DNA of 64,000 bases from Scandinavium sp036409475 (GCF_036409475.1 NZ_JAYRCK010000002.1:124001-188000), one strand, 5' to 3'; counted from the stretch's first letter, positions 36,394 through 46,290 are shown. Made by a program: numbers and translations. Notes: a model not told the origin generated them from the letters alone.

Positions 36394-37080
36394 ATGCGCT
36401 TATCAATCGTGCTGGTTTCCCCCGCCAGAGCCGAAAATATCGGTGCCGCCGCCCGTGCCATGAAGACCATGGGGTTCACAGAAATGCGAATTGTCGACAG
36501 TACGGCACACCTTGAACCCGCAGCGCAGTGGGTTGCGCATGGCTCTGGCGATATTCTGGAAAATATAAAAACGTATAAAACGCTTGCTGACGCGCTGGTG
36601 GATGTGGACTTTACCGTCGCGACAACCGCACGCAGTCGGGCTCGTTTTCACTACTACGCCACACCACAAGAACTGCTGCCGATGCTCCAGGAAAAATCGC
36701 AGTGGATGGGGCATGCTGCGCTGGTGTTTGGGCGTGAAGATTCAGGGTTAACCAACGAAGAACTTGAATTGGCCGACGTGTTAACCGGCGTACCAATGGT
36801 GGCCGATTATCCTTCACTGAATCTCGGTCAGGCGGTGATGGTGTATTGTTATCAGCTGTCGGCGCTGACACAAATTTCTTCCACTCCTGCAACTCCCGGT
36901 GATGAAAATCAGCTGCAGGCGTTACGAGCTCGTACAGTGTCGTTACTGGAAAAATTGCAGGTGGCCGATGATGCAAAACTGACGGATTGGCTCCAGCAGA
37001 GAATCGGCCTGCTTGAGCAGCGCGACACCGCCATGCTGCACCGATTGTTGCATGATATTGAAAAAAATATGGCAGAGTAA
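36394..37080 (+). CDS. yjtD: SpoU-family RNA methyltransferase YjtD (LasT)
   Basis: The 228-residue product is a SPOUT-fold RNA methyltransferase related to TrmJ: MRLSIVLVSPARAENIGAAARAMKTMG, then the S-adenosylmethionine-binding knot blocks ALVFGREDSGLTNEE and PSLNLGQAVMVYCYQL. The substrate RNA is not established. I start at the ATG giving MRLSIV, the family start; the frame is open 15 codons upstream over the FNR-like site. Confidence 0.92.
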   Translation: MRLSIVLVSPARAENIGAAARAMKTMGFTEMRIVDSTAHLEPAAQWVAHGSGDILENIKTYKTLADALVDVDFTVATTARSRARFHYYATPQELLPMLQEKSQWMGHAALVFGREDSGLTNEELELADVLTGVPMVADYPSLNLGQAVMVYCYQLSALTQISSTPATPGDENQLQALRARTVSLLEKLQVADDAKLTDWLQQRIGLLEQRDTAMLHRLLHDIEKNMAE

Positions 37081-37214
37081 TGTCCTGTTATAAGTGTTTG
37101 TTATGGTCTTATGTGCTGATTTTATGGCCAATGGCACGGTGAAAGGCGAAGGAGATGCCTGCATCGGCAGTGCTGGCTAATGGTATGACGAAGGGTGACG
37201 AATGGAGAAATTCG

Positions 37215-37250
37215 TTGACTTAGCCTGGCAGATACTTTAACCAATATAGG
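37215..37250 (+). promoter_or_regulatory. thr operon promoter
   Basis: TTGACT at 37215-37220 followed by the ACTTTAACCAATATAGG stretch is nearly the same as the E. coli thr promoter as I remember it. A canonical -10 is not obvious in either. The thrL start lies 42 bases further on. Confidence 0.55.
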
Positions 37251-37291
37251 CAGACGACAGACAAAGTAAAATAACAGAGCACACAACATCC

Positions 37292-37360
37292 ATGATTCGC
37301 ATCAGCATGACGACAACCATTACCACCATCACCATTACCACAGGTATCGGTGCGGGCTGA
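37292..37360 (+). CDS. thrL: thr operon leader peptide
   Basis: The 22-codon frame MIRISMTTTITTITITTGIG... is packed with threonine (nine) and isoleucine codons. Ribosome stalling on these codons when Thr- or Ile-tRNA is scarce prevents the downstream attenuator from forming, and so raises thrABC expression. It is one codon longer than the E. coli leader. It is too short for automated gene calls. Confidence 0.96.
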   Translation: MIRISMTTTITTITITTGIGAG

Positions 37361-37378
37361 CGCGTACAGGAAACACAG

Positions 37379-37415
37379 AAAAAAGCCCGCACCTGAACAG
37401 TGCGGGCTTTTTTTT
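37379..37415 (+). terminator. thr operon attenuator
   Basis: A GC-rich stem gcccgcac/gtgcgggc with a seven-base loop, flanked by an A-run and followed by eight T residues, stands between thrL and thrA. It is the transcription attenuator of the operon. Confidence 0.96.
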
Positions 37416-37440
37416 CGGCTAAAGATCAAGGGGTAATACC

Positions 37441-39903
37441 ATGCGAGTCTTGAAGTTCGGCGGTACATCAGTGGCAAATGCAGAACGTTTTCTGCGGGTT
37501 GCCGATATTCTGGAGAGCAACGCCAGGCAGGGGCAGGTCGCCACCGTGCTTTCTGCCCCAGCTAAAATCACCAACCATCTGGTCGCGATGATTGAAAAAA
37601 CCATTGGCGGTCAGGACACGCTCCCAAATATCTCCGATGCCGAACGCATTTTTGCCGAACTGCTTCAGGGTCTGGCCGACATTCAACCCGGTTTTCCCCA
37701 GGCCCCGCTCAAAGCTTTTGTTGAACAAGAGTTTGCCCAGATTAAGCATGTTCTGCATGGGATAAGCCTGCTGGGGCAATGCCCTGATGGCGTTAATGCC
37801 TCCCTTATTTGCCGTGGTGAAAAGCTGTCTATCGCGATCATGGCGGGTTTGCTGGAAGCGCGTGGCCATAAAGTCAGCGTGATTGATCCTGTTGAGAAAT
37901 TACTGGCCGTTGGACATTACCTGGAATCCACGGTTGATATCGCTGAATCCACTCGCCGTATTGCAGCAAGCCAAATCCCGTCTGACCATATGGTGCTGAT
38001 GGCCGGGTTTACCGCGGGAAATGAGAAAGGTGAACTGGTTGTGTTGGGGCGTAATGGCTCTGACTATTCCGCCGCCGTGCTGGCCGCCTGTTTGCGTGCT
38101 GACTGCTGTGAAATCTGGACCGATGTCGACGGCGTTTATACTTGCGATCCGCGTCAGGTGCCAGATGCGCGCTTGCTGAAATCCATGTCCTATCAGGAAG
38201 CCATGGAGCTCTCCTATTTTGGCGCGAAAGTTCTGCATCCTCGCACCATCGCGCCGATTGCCCAGTTCCAGATCCCTTGCCTCATCAAAAATACCGGTAA
38301 TCCTCAGGCGCCGGGCACTCTCATCGGCTCAAGCCATAATGAAGACGGCCTGGCGGTGAAGGGGATTTCCAATCTCAATAACATGGCGATGTTTAACGTG
38401 TCCGGCCCGGGTATGAAGGGCATGGTCGGGATGGCGGCACGCGTGTTTGCCACAATGTCCCGCGCCGGGATCTCCGTGGTCCTGATCACTCAGTCTTCTT
38501 CCGAATACAGCATCAGTTTCTGTGTACCGCAAAGCGATTGCGCACGCGCGAAGAAGGCAATGGAAGATGAGTTTTACCTCGAACTGAAAGAAGGGCTGCT
38601 TGAACCGCTGTCGATCATGGAGCGTCTGGCGATCATCTCCGTGGTGGGCGATGGCATGCGCACGCTGCGCGGCATCTCTGCAAAATTCTTTGCGGCTCTC
38701 GCTCGCGCCAACATCAATATCGTGGCGATTGCGCAGGGCTCCTCCGAGCGCTCCATTTCTGTGGTCGTTAATAACGATGATGCGACCACTGGCGTTCGCG
38801 TCACTCACCAGATGCTGTTCAATACCGATCAGGTGATTGAAGTGTTTGTGATTGGCGTCGGCGGTGTGGGCGGCGCATTGCTGGAACAACTTAAGCGCCA
38901 GCAAACCTGGCTCAAAAATAAGCATATTGATTTACGTGTTTGCGGCGTGGCGAACTCACATGCGCTGTTGACCAACGTGCACGGTCTGAGCCTCGATAAC
39001 TGGAAAAGCGAACTGGCCGATGCCAAAGAGCCGTTTAATCTCGGCCGACTGATTCGTCTGGTGAAAGAGTATCACCTGCTGAACCCGGTGATTGTGGACT
39101 GTACCTCCAACCAGGCCGTCGCCGATCAGTATGCTGATTTCCTGCGCGAAGGTTTCCATGTCGTGACGCCAAACAAAAAGGCGAACACCTCGTCGATGAA
39201 CTACTATCACGAGCTGCGTCAGGCGGCTGCCGGTTCTCGTCGTAAGTTCCTGTATGACACCAACGTTGGGGCAGGGCTGCCGGTTATCGAAAACCTGCAA
39301 AATCTGCTCAACGCAGGTGATGAACTGCAAAAGTTCTCCGGCATTCTTTCCGGTTCCCTGTCGTTTATCTTCGGTAAGCTGGATGAAGGCATGAGCCTCT
39401 CTGAAGCCACCCGTATGGCACGTGAAATGGGCTATACCGAACCTGATCCTCGTGACGATCTTTCCGGCATGGATGTGGCGCGTAAGCTGCTGATCCTCGC
39501 CCGTGAAACAGGTCGTCATCTTGAACTGAATGATATTGTGGTGGAATCTGTGTTGCCTTCGCATTTCGACGACAGCGGTGACACCGACAGCTTTATGGCA
39601 CGCTTGCCGCAACTGGATGATGAATTTGCGGCGCGTATCGCGAAAGCTCGCGATGAAGGTAAAGTGCTGCGTTACGTCGGCAACATCGAAGACGACGGCG
39701 TTTGTCGGGTGAAAATCGCTGAAGTCGATGGCAACGATCCGCTTTATAAAGTGAAAAATGGCGAGAACGCCCTGGCGTTTTACAGCCATTATTATCAGCC
39801 GTTACCGCTGGTGCTGCGCGGTTATGGCGCGGGCAACGACGTAACAGCCGCCGGGGTCTTTGCCGATCTGCTGCGTACCTTGTCCTGGAAGTTAGGAGTT
39901 TAA
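37441..39903 (+). CDS. thrA: Bifunctional aspartokinase I / homoserine dehydrogenase I
   Basis: ThrA catalyses the first and third steps of threonine synthesis and is feedback-inhibited by threonine. The 820-residue product has the aspartokinase domain (KFGGTSVANAERF at the start, GRNGSDYSAA), two ACT-type regulatory segments around 320-460, the NAD(P)-binding glycine motif GVGGVGGALLEQL near 470, and the homoserine dehydrogenase domain with GLPVIENLQNLLNAGD and EPDPRDDLSGMD. It is complete and 1 base from thrB. Confidence 0.99.
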   Translation: MRVLKFGGTSVANAERFLRVADILESNARQGQVATVLSAPAKITNHLVAMIEKTIGGQDTLPNISDAERIFAELLQGLADIQPGFPQAPLKAFVEQEFAQIKHVLHGISLLGQCPDGVNASLICRGEKLSIAIMAGLLEARGHKVSVIDPVEKLLAVGHYLESTVDIAESTRRIAASQIPSDHMVLMAGFTAGNEKGELVVLGRNGSDYSAAVLAACLRADCCEIWTDVDGVYTCDPRQVPDARLLKSMSYQEAMELSYFGAKVLHPRTIAPIAQFQIPCLIKNTGNPQAPGTLIGSSHNEDGLAVKGISNLNNMAMFNVSGPGMKGMVGMAARVFATMSRAGISVVLITQSSSEYSISFCVPQSDCARAKKAMEDEFYLELKEGLLEPLSIMERLAIISVVGDGMRTLRGISAKFFAALARANINIVAIAQGSSERSISVVVNNDDATTGVRVTHQMLFNTDQVIEVFVIGVGGVGGALLEQLKRQQTWLKNKHIDLRVCGVANSHALLTNVHGLSLDNWKSELADAKEPFNLGRLIRLVKEYHLLNPVIVDCTSNQAVADQYADFLREGFHVVTPNKKANTSSMNYYHELRQAAAGSRRKFLYDTNVGAGLPVIENLQNLLNAGDELQKFSGILSGSLSFIFGKLDEGMSLSEATRMAREMGYTEPDPRDDLSGMDVARKLLILARETGRHLELNDIVVESVLPSHFDDSGDTDSFMARLPQLDDEFAARIAKARDEGKVLRYVGNIEDDGVCRVKIAEVDGNDPLYKVKNGENALAFYSHYYQPLPLVLRGYGAGNDVTAAGVFADLLRTLSWKLGV

Positions 39904-39904
39904 G

Positions 39905-40834
39905 ATGGTTAAAGTCTATGCCCCGGCGTCCAGCGCCAATATGAGCGTCGGATTCGACGTGTTGGGCGCGGCGGTCACGCCGGTGGATGGCACGCTGCTC
40001 GGCGACAACGTTGACGTCGTTGCGGCTGATGTTTTCAGCCTGAAAAACGTCGGTCATTTCGCCAACAAATTGCCGACGGAGCCGCGTGAAAACATCGTTT
40101 ACCAGTGCTGGGAACGCTTCTGCCAGGAGATTGGCAAAACGGTGCCTGTCGCCATGACGCTGGAAAAAAACATGCCGATTGGCTCTGGGTTAGGCTCCAG
40201 TGCCTGTTCTGTGGTTGCCGCGCTGGTGGCAATGAACGAGTACTGCGGCAAGCCACTCAATGACAGCAAAATGCTTTCACTGATGGGTGAGCTGGAAGGG
40301 CGTATTTCCGGCAGCGTGCATTACGATAACGTCGCGCCTTGCTTCCTCGGCGGCATTCAACTGATGCTGGAAGAGAACGGCATTATCAGCCAGCAGATTC
40401 CGGCCTTTGATGAATGGCTGTGGGTGCTGGCTTATCCGGGGATAAAAGTCTCCACCGCCGAAGCGCGCGCCATTTTACCGGCGCAGTACCGCCGTCAGGA
40501 CTGCATCGCGCATGGACGTCACCTGGCGGGCTTTATTCACGCCTGCTACAGCCGTCAGCCGCAGCTTGCTGCAAAGTTGATGAAAGACGTGATTGCCGAA
40601 CCGTATCGCACCAAATTACTGCCTGGCTTTGGCGAAGCCCGTCAGGCGGTGGCGGAAATTGGCGCGCTGGCAAGCGGCATCTCGGGTTCTGGCCCGACGA
40701 TGTTTGCCCTGTGCGATAACCCGGAAACCGCACAACGAGTCGCAGACTGGCTCAGTAAACACTATCTGCAAAATCAGGAAGGCTTCGTTCATATTTGTCG
40801 GCTGGATACAGCGGGCGCACGCGTAGTGGGATAA
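39905..40834 (+). CDS. thrB: Homoserine kinase
   Basis: ThrB phosphorylates homoserine with ATP. The 309-residue GHMP kinase has the N-terminal KVYAPASSANMSVGFDVLG block, the phosphate-binding loop PIGSGLGSSACSVVAAL (about 91-107) and the C-terminal SGSGPTMFAL. It starts one base after the thrA stop. Confidence 0.99.
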   Translation: MVKVYAPASSANMSVGFDVLGAAVTPVDGTLLGDNVDVVAADVFSLKNVGHFANKLPTEPRENIVYQCWERFCQEIGKTVPVAMTLEKNMPIGSGLGSSACSVVAALVAMNEYCGKPLNDSKMLSLMGELEGRISGSVHYDNVAPCFLGGIQLMLEENGIISQQIPAFDEWLWVLAYPGIKVSTAEARAILPAQYRRQDCIAHGRHLAGFIHACYSRQPQLAAKLMKDVIAEPYRTKLLPGFGEARQAVAEIGALASGISGSGPTMFALCDNPETAQRVADWLSKHYLQNQEGFVHICRLDTAGARVVG

Positions 40835-40837
40835 CCA

Positions 40838-42124
40838 ATGAAACTGTATAACTTAAAAGATCATAACGAGCAGGTCAGCTTCGCGCAGGCCGTGACGCAA
40901 GGGTTGGGCAAAAATCAGGGGCTGTTCTTTCCACACGATTTGCCGGAATTCAGCCTGACCGAAATCGACGAAATGCTGAAGCTGGATTTCGTCTCCCGCA
41001 GTGCAAAAATTCTTTCCGCTTTTATTGGCGATGAAATTGCACCCGATGAGCTGAAAGCTCGCGTAGGCGCGGCATTTGCTTTCCCTGCACCAGTAAAAAA
41101 GGTGCAGGACGATGTGGGCTGTCTGGAACTGTTCCACGGCCCGACGCTGGCGTTTAAAGATTTCGGCGGTCGTTTTATGGCGCAGATGCTGACGCACATC
41201 AGTGGCGACAAACCTGTGACCATTTTGACCGCGACGTCTGGTGATACAGGCGCTGCCGTGGCGCATGCTTTCTATGGTCTGAAGAATGTACGCGTCGTTA
41301 TCCTGTATCCGAAAGGCAAAATCAGCCCGCTGCAGGAGAAACTGTTCTGCACTTTAGGTGGCAACATTGAAACTGTCGCTATCGAAGGCGATTTCGATGC
41401 CTGTCAGGCGCTGGTAAAGCAGGCATTTGACGATGAAGAGCTGAAGGTTGCGCTGGGCCTGAACTCGGCGAACTCAATCAATATCAGCCGTCTGCTGGCG
41501 CAGATTTGCTACTACTTTGAAGCCGTGGCGCAGCTGCCACAGGAAGCCCGTAATCAGCTGGTCGTTTCTGTGCCAAGCGGCAACTTCGGCGATTTAACGG
41601 CAGGCTTGCTGGCGAAATCACTGGGTCTGCCGGTGAAGCGTTTTATTGCTGCAACCAACGTCAACGATACGGTGCCACGTTTTCTGCAGGAAGGGGCATG
41701 GAAACCAAAATCTACGCAAGCGACGCTGTCTAACGCGATGGATGTCAGCCAGCCAAACAACTGGCCGCGCGTTGAAGAACTGTTCCGTCGCAAAGTGTGG
41801 CGCCTGAACGAGTTGGGCTATGCCGCCGTGGATGATGAAACCACTAAAGCGACCATGCGTGAACTTCAGGAGGTCGGTTATACCTCTGAGCCGCATGCTG
41901 CAGTGGCCTATCGCGCGTTGCGTGACCAGCTCCAGCCCGGCGAATATGGTCTGTTCCTGGGAACTGCGCATCCAGCGAAGTTCATTGAGAGCGTGGAAGC
42001 GATTCTCGACACCAAACTTCCGCTGCCGAAAGAGCTGGCCGATCGTGCCGACTTGCCTCTGTTGTCGCATGAGTTGCCTGCTGAATTTGCTGCGCTGCGT
42101 AAGCTGATGATGGCTAAAGCCTGA
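40838..42124 (+). CDS. thrC: Threonine synthase
   Basis: ThrC converts O-phosphohomoserine to threonine using pyridoxal phosphate. The 428-residue product has the PLP-lysine motif in LAFKDFGGRFMAQML (about 102-116), TATSGDTGAAVAHAF and VPSGNFGDLTAG. It is the last gene of the operon, three bases after thrB; no strong terminator follows, only a long-loop pair of CTCTCCC/GGGAGAG arms near 42138-42178. Confidence 0.99.
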   Translation: MKLYNLKDHNEQVSFAQAVTQGLGKNQGLFFPHDLPEFSLTEIDEMLKLDFVSRSAKILSAFIGDEIAPDELKARVGAAFAFPAPVKKVQDDVGCLELFHGPTLAFKDFGGRFMAQMLTHISGDKPVTILTATSGDTGAAVAHAFYGLKNVRVVILYPKGKISPLQEKLFCTLGGNIETVAIEGDFDACQALVKQAFDDEELKVALGLNSANSINISRLLAQICYYFEAVAQLPQEARNQLVVSVPSGNFGDLTAGLLAKSLGLPVKRFIAATNVNDTVPRFLQEGAWKPKSTQATLSNAMDVSQPNNWPRVEELFRRKVWRLNELGYAAVDDETTKATMRELQEVGYTSEPHAAVAYRALRDQLQPGEYGLFLGTAHPAKFIESVEAILDTKLPLPKELADRADLPLLSHELPAEFAALRKLMMAKA

Positions 42125-42327
42125 TAGTGTTCATTTTTCTCTCCCTGAGACCAGGACGTTTCCCGGATTGGGGAGAGAATGTGGAGACAAATGGCAGAAA
42201 TTACGCAGGAATTCCCATTAAATGCGGGCACTTAGAAATTGGGATTGCGGAGAATAACAACCGGGGTTCGCAACAGGTACTCTGACTTCATCGACCCATA
42301 ACGGGCAATGATGTAAAGGAGTAACCT

Positions 42328-42612
42328 ATGTCTAAATTGAAACCTGTGATCCTCGCGCTTTCTATGATGCTGGTGGCTCCGGTGATGGTACACGCTTCAG
42401 AAATCACTCTGGTGCCAGCGGTCAAATTACAGATTGGCGATCAGGATAACCGCGGTAACTACTGGGATGGCGGCAACTGGCGCGACCATGACTGGTGGGA
42501 TCATCACTACGAGCGTTACAACAACCACTGGCGTCCGCGTCCTCATTACGATCATCATGACGATCACCACGACCATCACGACCACCATGACGATCATGGG
42601 CATCACCACTGA
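42328..42612 (+). CDS. yaaX: YaaX-like small exported protein with a histidine-rich tail (DUF2502)
   Basis: The 94-residue product has a signal peptide (ending VMVHA-SE), then the DUF2502 core EITLVPAVKLQIGDQDNRGNYW and GGNWRDHDWW. The last 25 residues are almost only His and Asp, a likely metal-binding tail, and differ from the E. coli YaaX tail as I recall it. AAAGGAG lies seven bases before the ATG. It sits downstream of thrC as in E. coli. The function is not known. Confidence 0.85.
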   Translation: MSKLKPVILALSMMLVAPVMVHASEITLVPAVKLQIGDQDNRGNYWDGGNWRDHDWWDHHYERYNNHWRPRPHYDHHDDHHDHHDHHDDHGHHH

Positions 42613-42619
42613 TTTTCCC

Positions 42620-42718
42620 CCCTCTCCCTAACCCTCTCCCTCAAGGGAGAGGGGATTGTTCGGCGCGGGTGTTAACGTTCTCCCTCTCCCTGGGGAGAGG
42701 GCCGGGGTGAGGGTGCGT
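42620..42718. repeat. REP-like pair of inverted repeats between yaaX and yaaA
   Basis: Two hairpins with the same arms (CCCTCTCCC/GGGAGAGGG) occur at 42632-42653 (loop TCAA) and 42682-42701 (loop TG), with further partial copies (CCCTCTCCCTAA at the left, GGGCCGGGGTGAGGG at the right). This is the common CCCTCTCCC-type intergenic repeat of gamma-proteobacteria. It lies between convergent genes and may end both transcripts. Confidence 0.75.
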
Positions 42719-42750
42719 GACGGAGGTTGAGGCGATCCCTTTTCTCGCTT

Positions 42751-43527
42751 TTACTTCTGCTCCTGACGCTTAAATACCAGCTCACTATCAGACGACGCGG
42801 CTTCATCAAAGAAATACCCTTCGCTATCAAATCCTTTCAGCGCTTCAACTTTCGTCAGGCGATTCTCAATGATGTAGTGGCTCATCAGGCCACGCGCTTT
42901 TTTGGCGTAGAAACTGATGACCTTGAATTTGCCGTTTTTCTCGTCGAGGAACACCGGCTTGATGATTTTCCCCTGCAGCTTTTTCGGTTTCACCGCTTTG
43001 AAGTACTCATCAGAGGCCAGGTTAATGACGACATCGTCCCCTTGGGCTTTCAGCGCGTCGTTCAGCTTGTTAGTGATAACCTCGCCCCAGAACTGATAGA
43101 GATCTTTGCCTTTCGCGTTCTCAAGGCGAATGCCCATCTCCAGGCGGTAGGGCTGCATCAAATCCAGCGGACGCAGCACGCCATAAAGGCCAGAGAGCAT
43201 GCGCAAATGCTGCTGAGCAAAATCGAAATCTGCTTCGCTGAACTCTTCCGCCTGCAAGCCAGTGTAGACATCGCCTTTAAAGGCCAGAATAGCCGGGCGG
43301 GCATTTTGCGGCGTGAAATCAGGGTGCCAGTCGTGGAAACGGGTGGCATTGAGATCGGCAAGTTTGTCGCTGATGCTCATCAGCTTGCCGATTTGCGGCG
43401 CGGAGAGTTTGCGCGCCACCGTGATGAGCTGCTGAGAGTAATCCAGCAGCTCAGGATGGGTGTAGCGGGTTGTCGCAAGTTCGCTTTGGTAGTCGAGCGT
43501 TTTCGCAGGTGAAATCAGAATCAGCAT
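42751..43527 (-). CDS. yaaA: Peroxide-stress protein YaaA
   Basis: YaaA lowers free iron and so limits DNA damage during hydrogen-peroxide stress; it is in the OxyR regulon of E. coli. The 258-residue product carries the DUF328 core from MLILISPAKTLDY through LSGLYGVLRPLDLMQPYRLEMG and INLASDEYFKAV. It is complete and follows yaaJ on the minus strand with a 65-base gap. Confidence 0.96.
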   Translation of the reverse strand: MLILISPAKTLDYQSELATTRYTHPELLDYSQQLITVARKLSAPQIGKLMSISDKLADLNATRFHDWHPDFTPQNARPAILAFKGDVYTGLQAEEFSEADFDFAQQHLRMLSGLYGVLRPLDLMQPYRLEMGIRLENAKGKDLYQFWGEVITNKLNDALKAQGDDVVINLASDEYFKAVKPKKLQGKIIKPVFLDEKNGKFKVISFYAKKARGLMSHYIIENRLTKVEALKGFDSEGYFFDEAASSDSELVFKRQEQK

Positions 43528-43592
43528 AATCAGTCCTTGCAGGCATTTTCCGAGACTTTAGCAAAAAACGGCCATGAAGTGATCGATAGCAG

Positions 43593-45023
43593 CTATTGGC
43601 GCGGCACATCATCCCAGCTTCCTGGCGCAATTTGCTGTTCAATTTCGGGATAGCGACTCGGGTCAAAGACAGGTTTTACACCCAGCTTGCGTTGACGCAG
43701 ATAGTCGCTGGCAATGATCCGTACGACCGGGGAAAGCAGCAGCAGCGCCGTCAGGTTAGTGATGGCCATCAGTGCCATAATGATATCGGCCAGTTGCCAA
43801 ACGACTGGCAGGCTCAACAGGGTTCCCATCATGACCATAAGCAGCGTGATTGTCCGCAAAATCCAGATATTGCGCGGGCTGTTCATCTTCAGGTAAATCA
43901 GATTGTTTTCGGCGTAGATATAGTTTGCGGCGATAGAGCTAAAGGCAAAAAGCAGCACGACTACGGCGACAAAACTCGCCCCCCAACTCCCTGCGATAAC
44001 GCTCATCGCTTTCTGAACTAACTGAATGCCGTTAATAGAACTTTGGCTTGTGTCGTGGCCTGCAATGAGCACCACCATCGCCGTGGCGGTACAGACAATC
44101 AGGGTGTCGGCCAGGACGCCAATCATTTGCACGATGCCCTGGGCGGCCGGATGTGGAGGCCACGAAGCGGCGGCGGCAGCGGCATTCGGGGTAGAACCCA
44201 TGCCGGCTTCGTTCGAGAACATTCCCCGCTGAAATCCACTGGTTAGCGCCTGGCTGATGGTGTAACCCACTGCGCCAGCGGCGGCTTCCTGCCAGCCAAA
44301 TGCACTGCGAATAATGCTTTCAAAAATGGCAGGAATGGCAGCGTAATGCCAAAGGCTAATGACAATACTGGCGCCAACCCAGACCAGTGCCATGACGGGC
44401 ACCAGCCACTGCATAATCTTCGCGACCCCACGCAGGCCGCGCACTATGACCAACAGCGTGAAACCCATCAGCACCAGGCCCGTTACGTACTCAGGAAGGT
44501 CGAAAGCAAAATGCATCGCGTTTGCGATTGAATTGGCTTGTACCGTGTTGAAAATTAAGCCATAAGCCAGCAGCAGGAAAACGGAAAACATCACCCCCAT
44601 CCAGCGCATGCCAAGGCCGTGTGATATGTACCACGCCGGGCCGCCGCGGAATTGTCCTGTGGCGTCTCGTTCTTTGTAGAGTTGAGCCAGTGAGCACTCA
44701 GCGAAGCTACTCGCCATGCCGATGATGGCCGAGACCCACATCCAGAATACGGCACCAGGGCCACCGGCAGTGATGGCGATGGCGACGCCCGCCAGGTTGC
44801 CGCTGCCCACGCGAGCAGCGAGACTGGTACACAGCGCCTGAAAGGAGGTCAGCCCGCCTGCTTGTGGGCTCAGGCTGCTTTTAAGGCTTTTGCCGAAATA
44901 CCGAATGTAGCGGAATTGAATGTAACCTGTCCGCCAGGTGAACCACACTCCGGCCCCGAGCAGCAGGTAAATCATTACCGAGCCCCAGAGTATGTCGTTG
45001 ATGAATGAGAGAAACTCAGGCAT
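43593..45023 (-). CDS. yaaJ: Sodium:alanine/glycine symporter family protein YaaJ
   Basis: The 476-residue product is an AGCS-family amino acid transporter with about 11 membrane helices and the family segments GVWFTWRTGYIQFRYIR, GSGNLAGVAIAITAGGPGAVFWMW and GMFSNEAGMGSTPNAAA. The start giving MPEFLSFINDILWG matches E. coli; the frame is open ten codons further upstream. The transported amino acid is not shown by the sequence. Confidence 0.95.
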   Translation of the reverse strand: MPEFLSFINDILWGSVMIYLLLGAGVWFTWRTGYIQFRYIRYFGKSLKSSLSPQAGGLTSFQALCTSLAARVGSGNLAGVAIAITAGGPGAVFWMWVSAIIGMASSFAECSLAQLYKERDATGQFRGGPAWYISHGLGMRWMGVMFSVFLLLAYGLIFNTVQANSIANAMHFAFDLPEYVTGLVLMGFTLLVIVRGLRGVAKIMQWLVPVMALVWVGASIVISLWHYAAIPAIFESIIRSAFGWQEAAAGAVGYTISQALTSGFQRGMFSNEAGMGSTPNAAAAAASWPPHPAAQGIVQMIGVLADTLIVCTATAMVVLIAGHDTSQSSINGIQLVQKAMSVIAGSWGASFVAVVVLLFAFSSIAANYIYAENNLIYLKMNSPRNIWILRTITLLMVMMGTLLSLPVVWQLADIIMALMAITNLTALLLLSPVVRIIASDYLRQRKLGVKPVFDPSRYPEIEQQIAPGSWDDVPRQ

Positions 45024-45227
45024 GTAGCGTCCTTTAATCGATGCCGAAGACAAGTGTAAGTGCTACCACATTCCAGACAATCCATTATCGGGTAGCAAGC
45101 GAATCATCTGAGTTTATCATACTCTGCGCTCCTGGGCCGTCTGCGGTTGCGCTGATATGGGGGCGTGATATTATCGGGAGCAGACCGGTTACATCCCCCT
45201 AACAGCTGTTTAAAGAGAAACACTATC

Positions 45228-46181
45228 ATGACGGATAAATTGACCTCCCTGCGTCAGTACACAACCGTAGTGGCTGACACCGGAGACATCGCGGCAATGA
45301 AGCTGTATCAGCCTCAGGATGCGACAACCAACCCTTCTCTGATCCTCGGCGCTGCCCAGATCCCTGAATACCGCAAGCTGATTGATGAAGCGATTGCCTG
45401 GGCGAAAAGCCAGAGCAGCAACCGCGAGCAGCAGATTGTTGATGCGACCGACAAACTGGCGGTCAACATCGGTCTGGAGATCCTGAAGCTGATCCCGGGT
45501 CGTATCTCAACGGAAGTGGATGCGCGTCTGTCCTATGACACCGAAGCTTCTATCGCTAAAGCGAAACATCTGATCAAGCTGTACAACGATGCAGGCATCA
45601 GCAACGACCGTATTCTGATCAAGCTGGCGTCCACCTGGCAGGGCATTCGTGCTGCTGAACAGCTGGAAAAAGAAGGCATCAACTGTAACCTGACGCTGCT
45701 GTTCTCCTTCGCTCAGGCTCGTGCTTGTGCTGAAGCGGGCGTGTTCCTGATTTCTCCGTTCGTGGGCCGTATCCTCGACTGGTACAAAGCCAACACGGAC
45801 AAGAAAGAGTACGCACCGGCAGAAGATCCAGGCGTGGTTTCTGTGTCTGAAATCTACAGCTACTACAAACAGCACGGCTACGAAACTGTCGTGATGGGTG
45901 CGAGCTTCCGTAACGTCGGTGAGATCCTGGAACTGGCTGGTTGCGACCGCCTGACCATCGCTCCGGCACTGCTGAAAGAGCTGGCTGAAGCTGACGGCGC
46001 TATCGAGCGCAAACTGGTTTACACCGGTGAAGTGAAAGCGCGTCCAGAGCGCATCACTGAATCTCAGTTCCTGTGGCAGCACAACCAGGACCCAATGGCC
46101 GTAGACAAACTGGCGGAAGGTATCCGTAAGTTTGCTATCGACCAGGAAAAACTGGAAAAAATGATCGGCGACCTGCTGTAA
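45228..46181 (+). CDS. talB: Transaldolase B
   Basis: TalB transfers a dihydroxyacetone unit between sugar phosphates in the pentose phosphate pathway. The 317-residue product has the Schiff-base Lys132 in ILIKLASTW and the DATTNPSLIL start motif. The frame is open 21 codons upstream, but the ATG used gives the E. coli start and has AGAGA before it. A stem gcgtggccgg/ccggtcacgc follows the stop as a probable terminator. Confidence 0.99.
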   Translation: MTDKLTSLRQYTTVVADTGDIAAMKLYQPQDATTNPSLILGAAQIPEYRKLIDEAIAWAKSQSSNREQQIVDATDKLAVNIGLEILKLIPGRISTEVDARLSYDTEASIAKAKHLIKLYNDAGISNDRILIKLASTWQGIRAAEQLEKEGINCNLTLLFSFAQARACAEAGVFLISPFVGRILDWYKANTDKKEYAPAEDPGVVSVSEIYSYYKQHGYETVVMGASFRNVGEILELAGCDRLTIAPALLKELAEADGAIERKLVYTGEVKARPERITESQFLWQHNQDPMAVDKLAEGIRKFAIDQEKLEKMIGDLL

Positions 46182-46290
46182 TCATTTTTCGCGTGGCCGG
46201 GCTCCCGGTCACGCTTGCTACTCTGCTATTTGTCTCCTTTTCCCTCCAGCGTGTATCATTCCGCCTAACAGCACTTTGAACGGAATTGAT

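Noticed and set aside
42427..42609. A Met/Val/Ile-rich minus-strand frame opposite yaaX
   Set aside because: Its odd composition is just the complement of the His/Asp-rich tail codons.
42620..42718. CRISPR-like repeats after yaaX
   Set aside because: Only two palindromic units with different loops and no equal spacers are present; this is a REP-type element.
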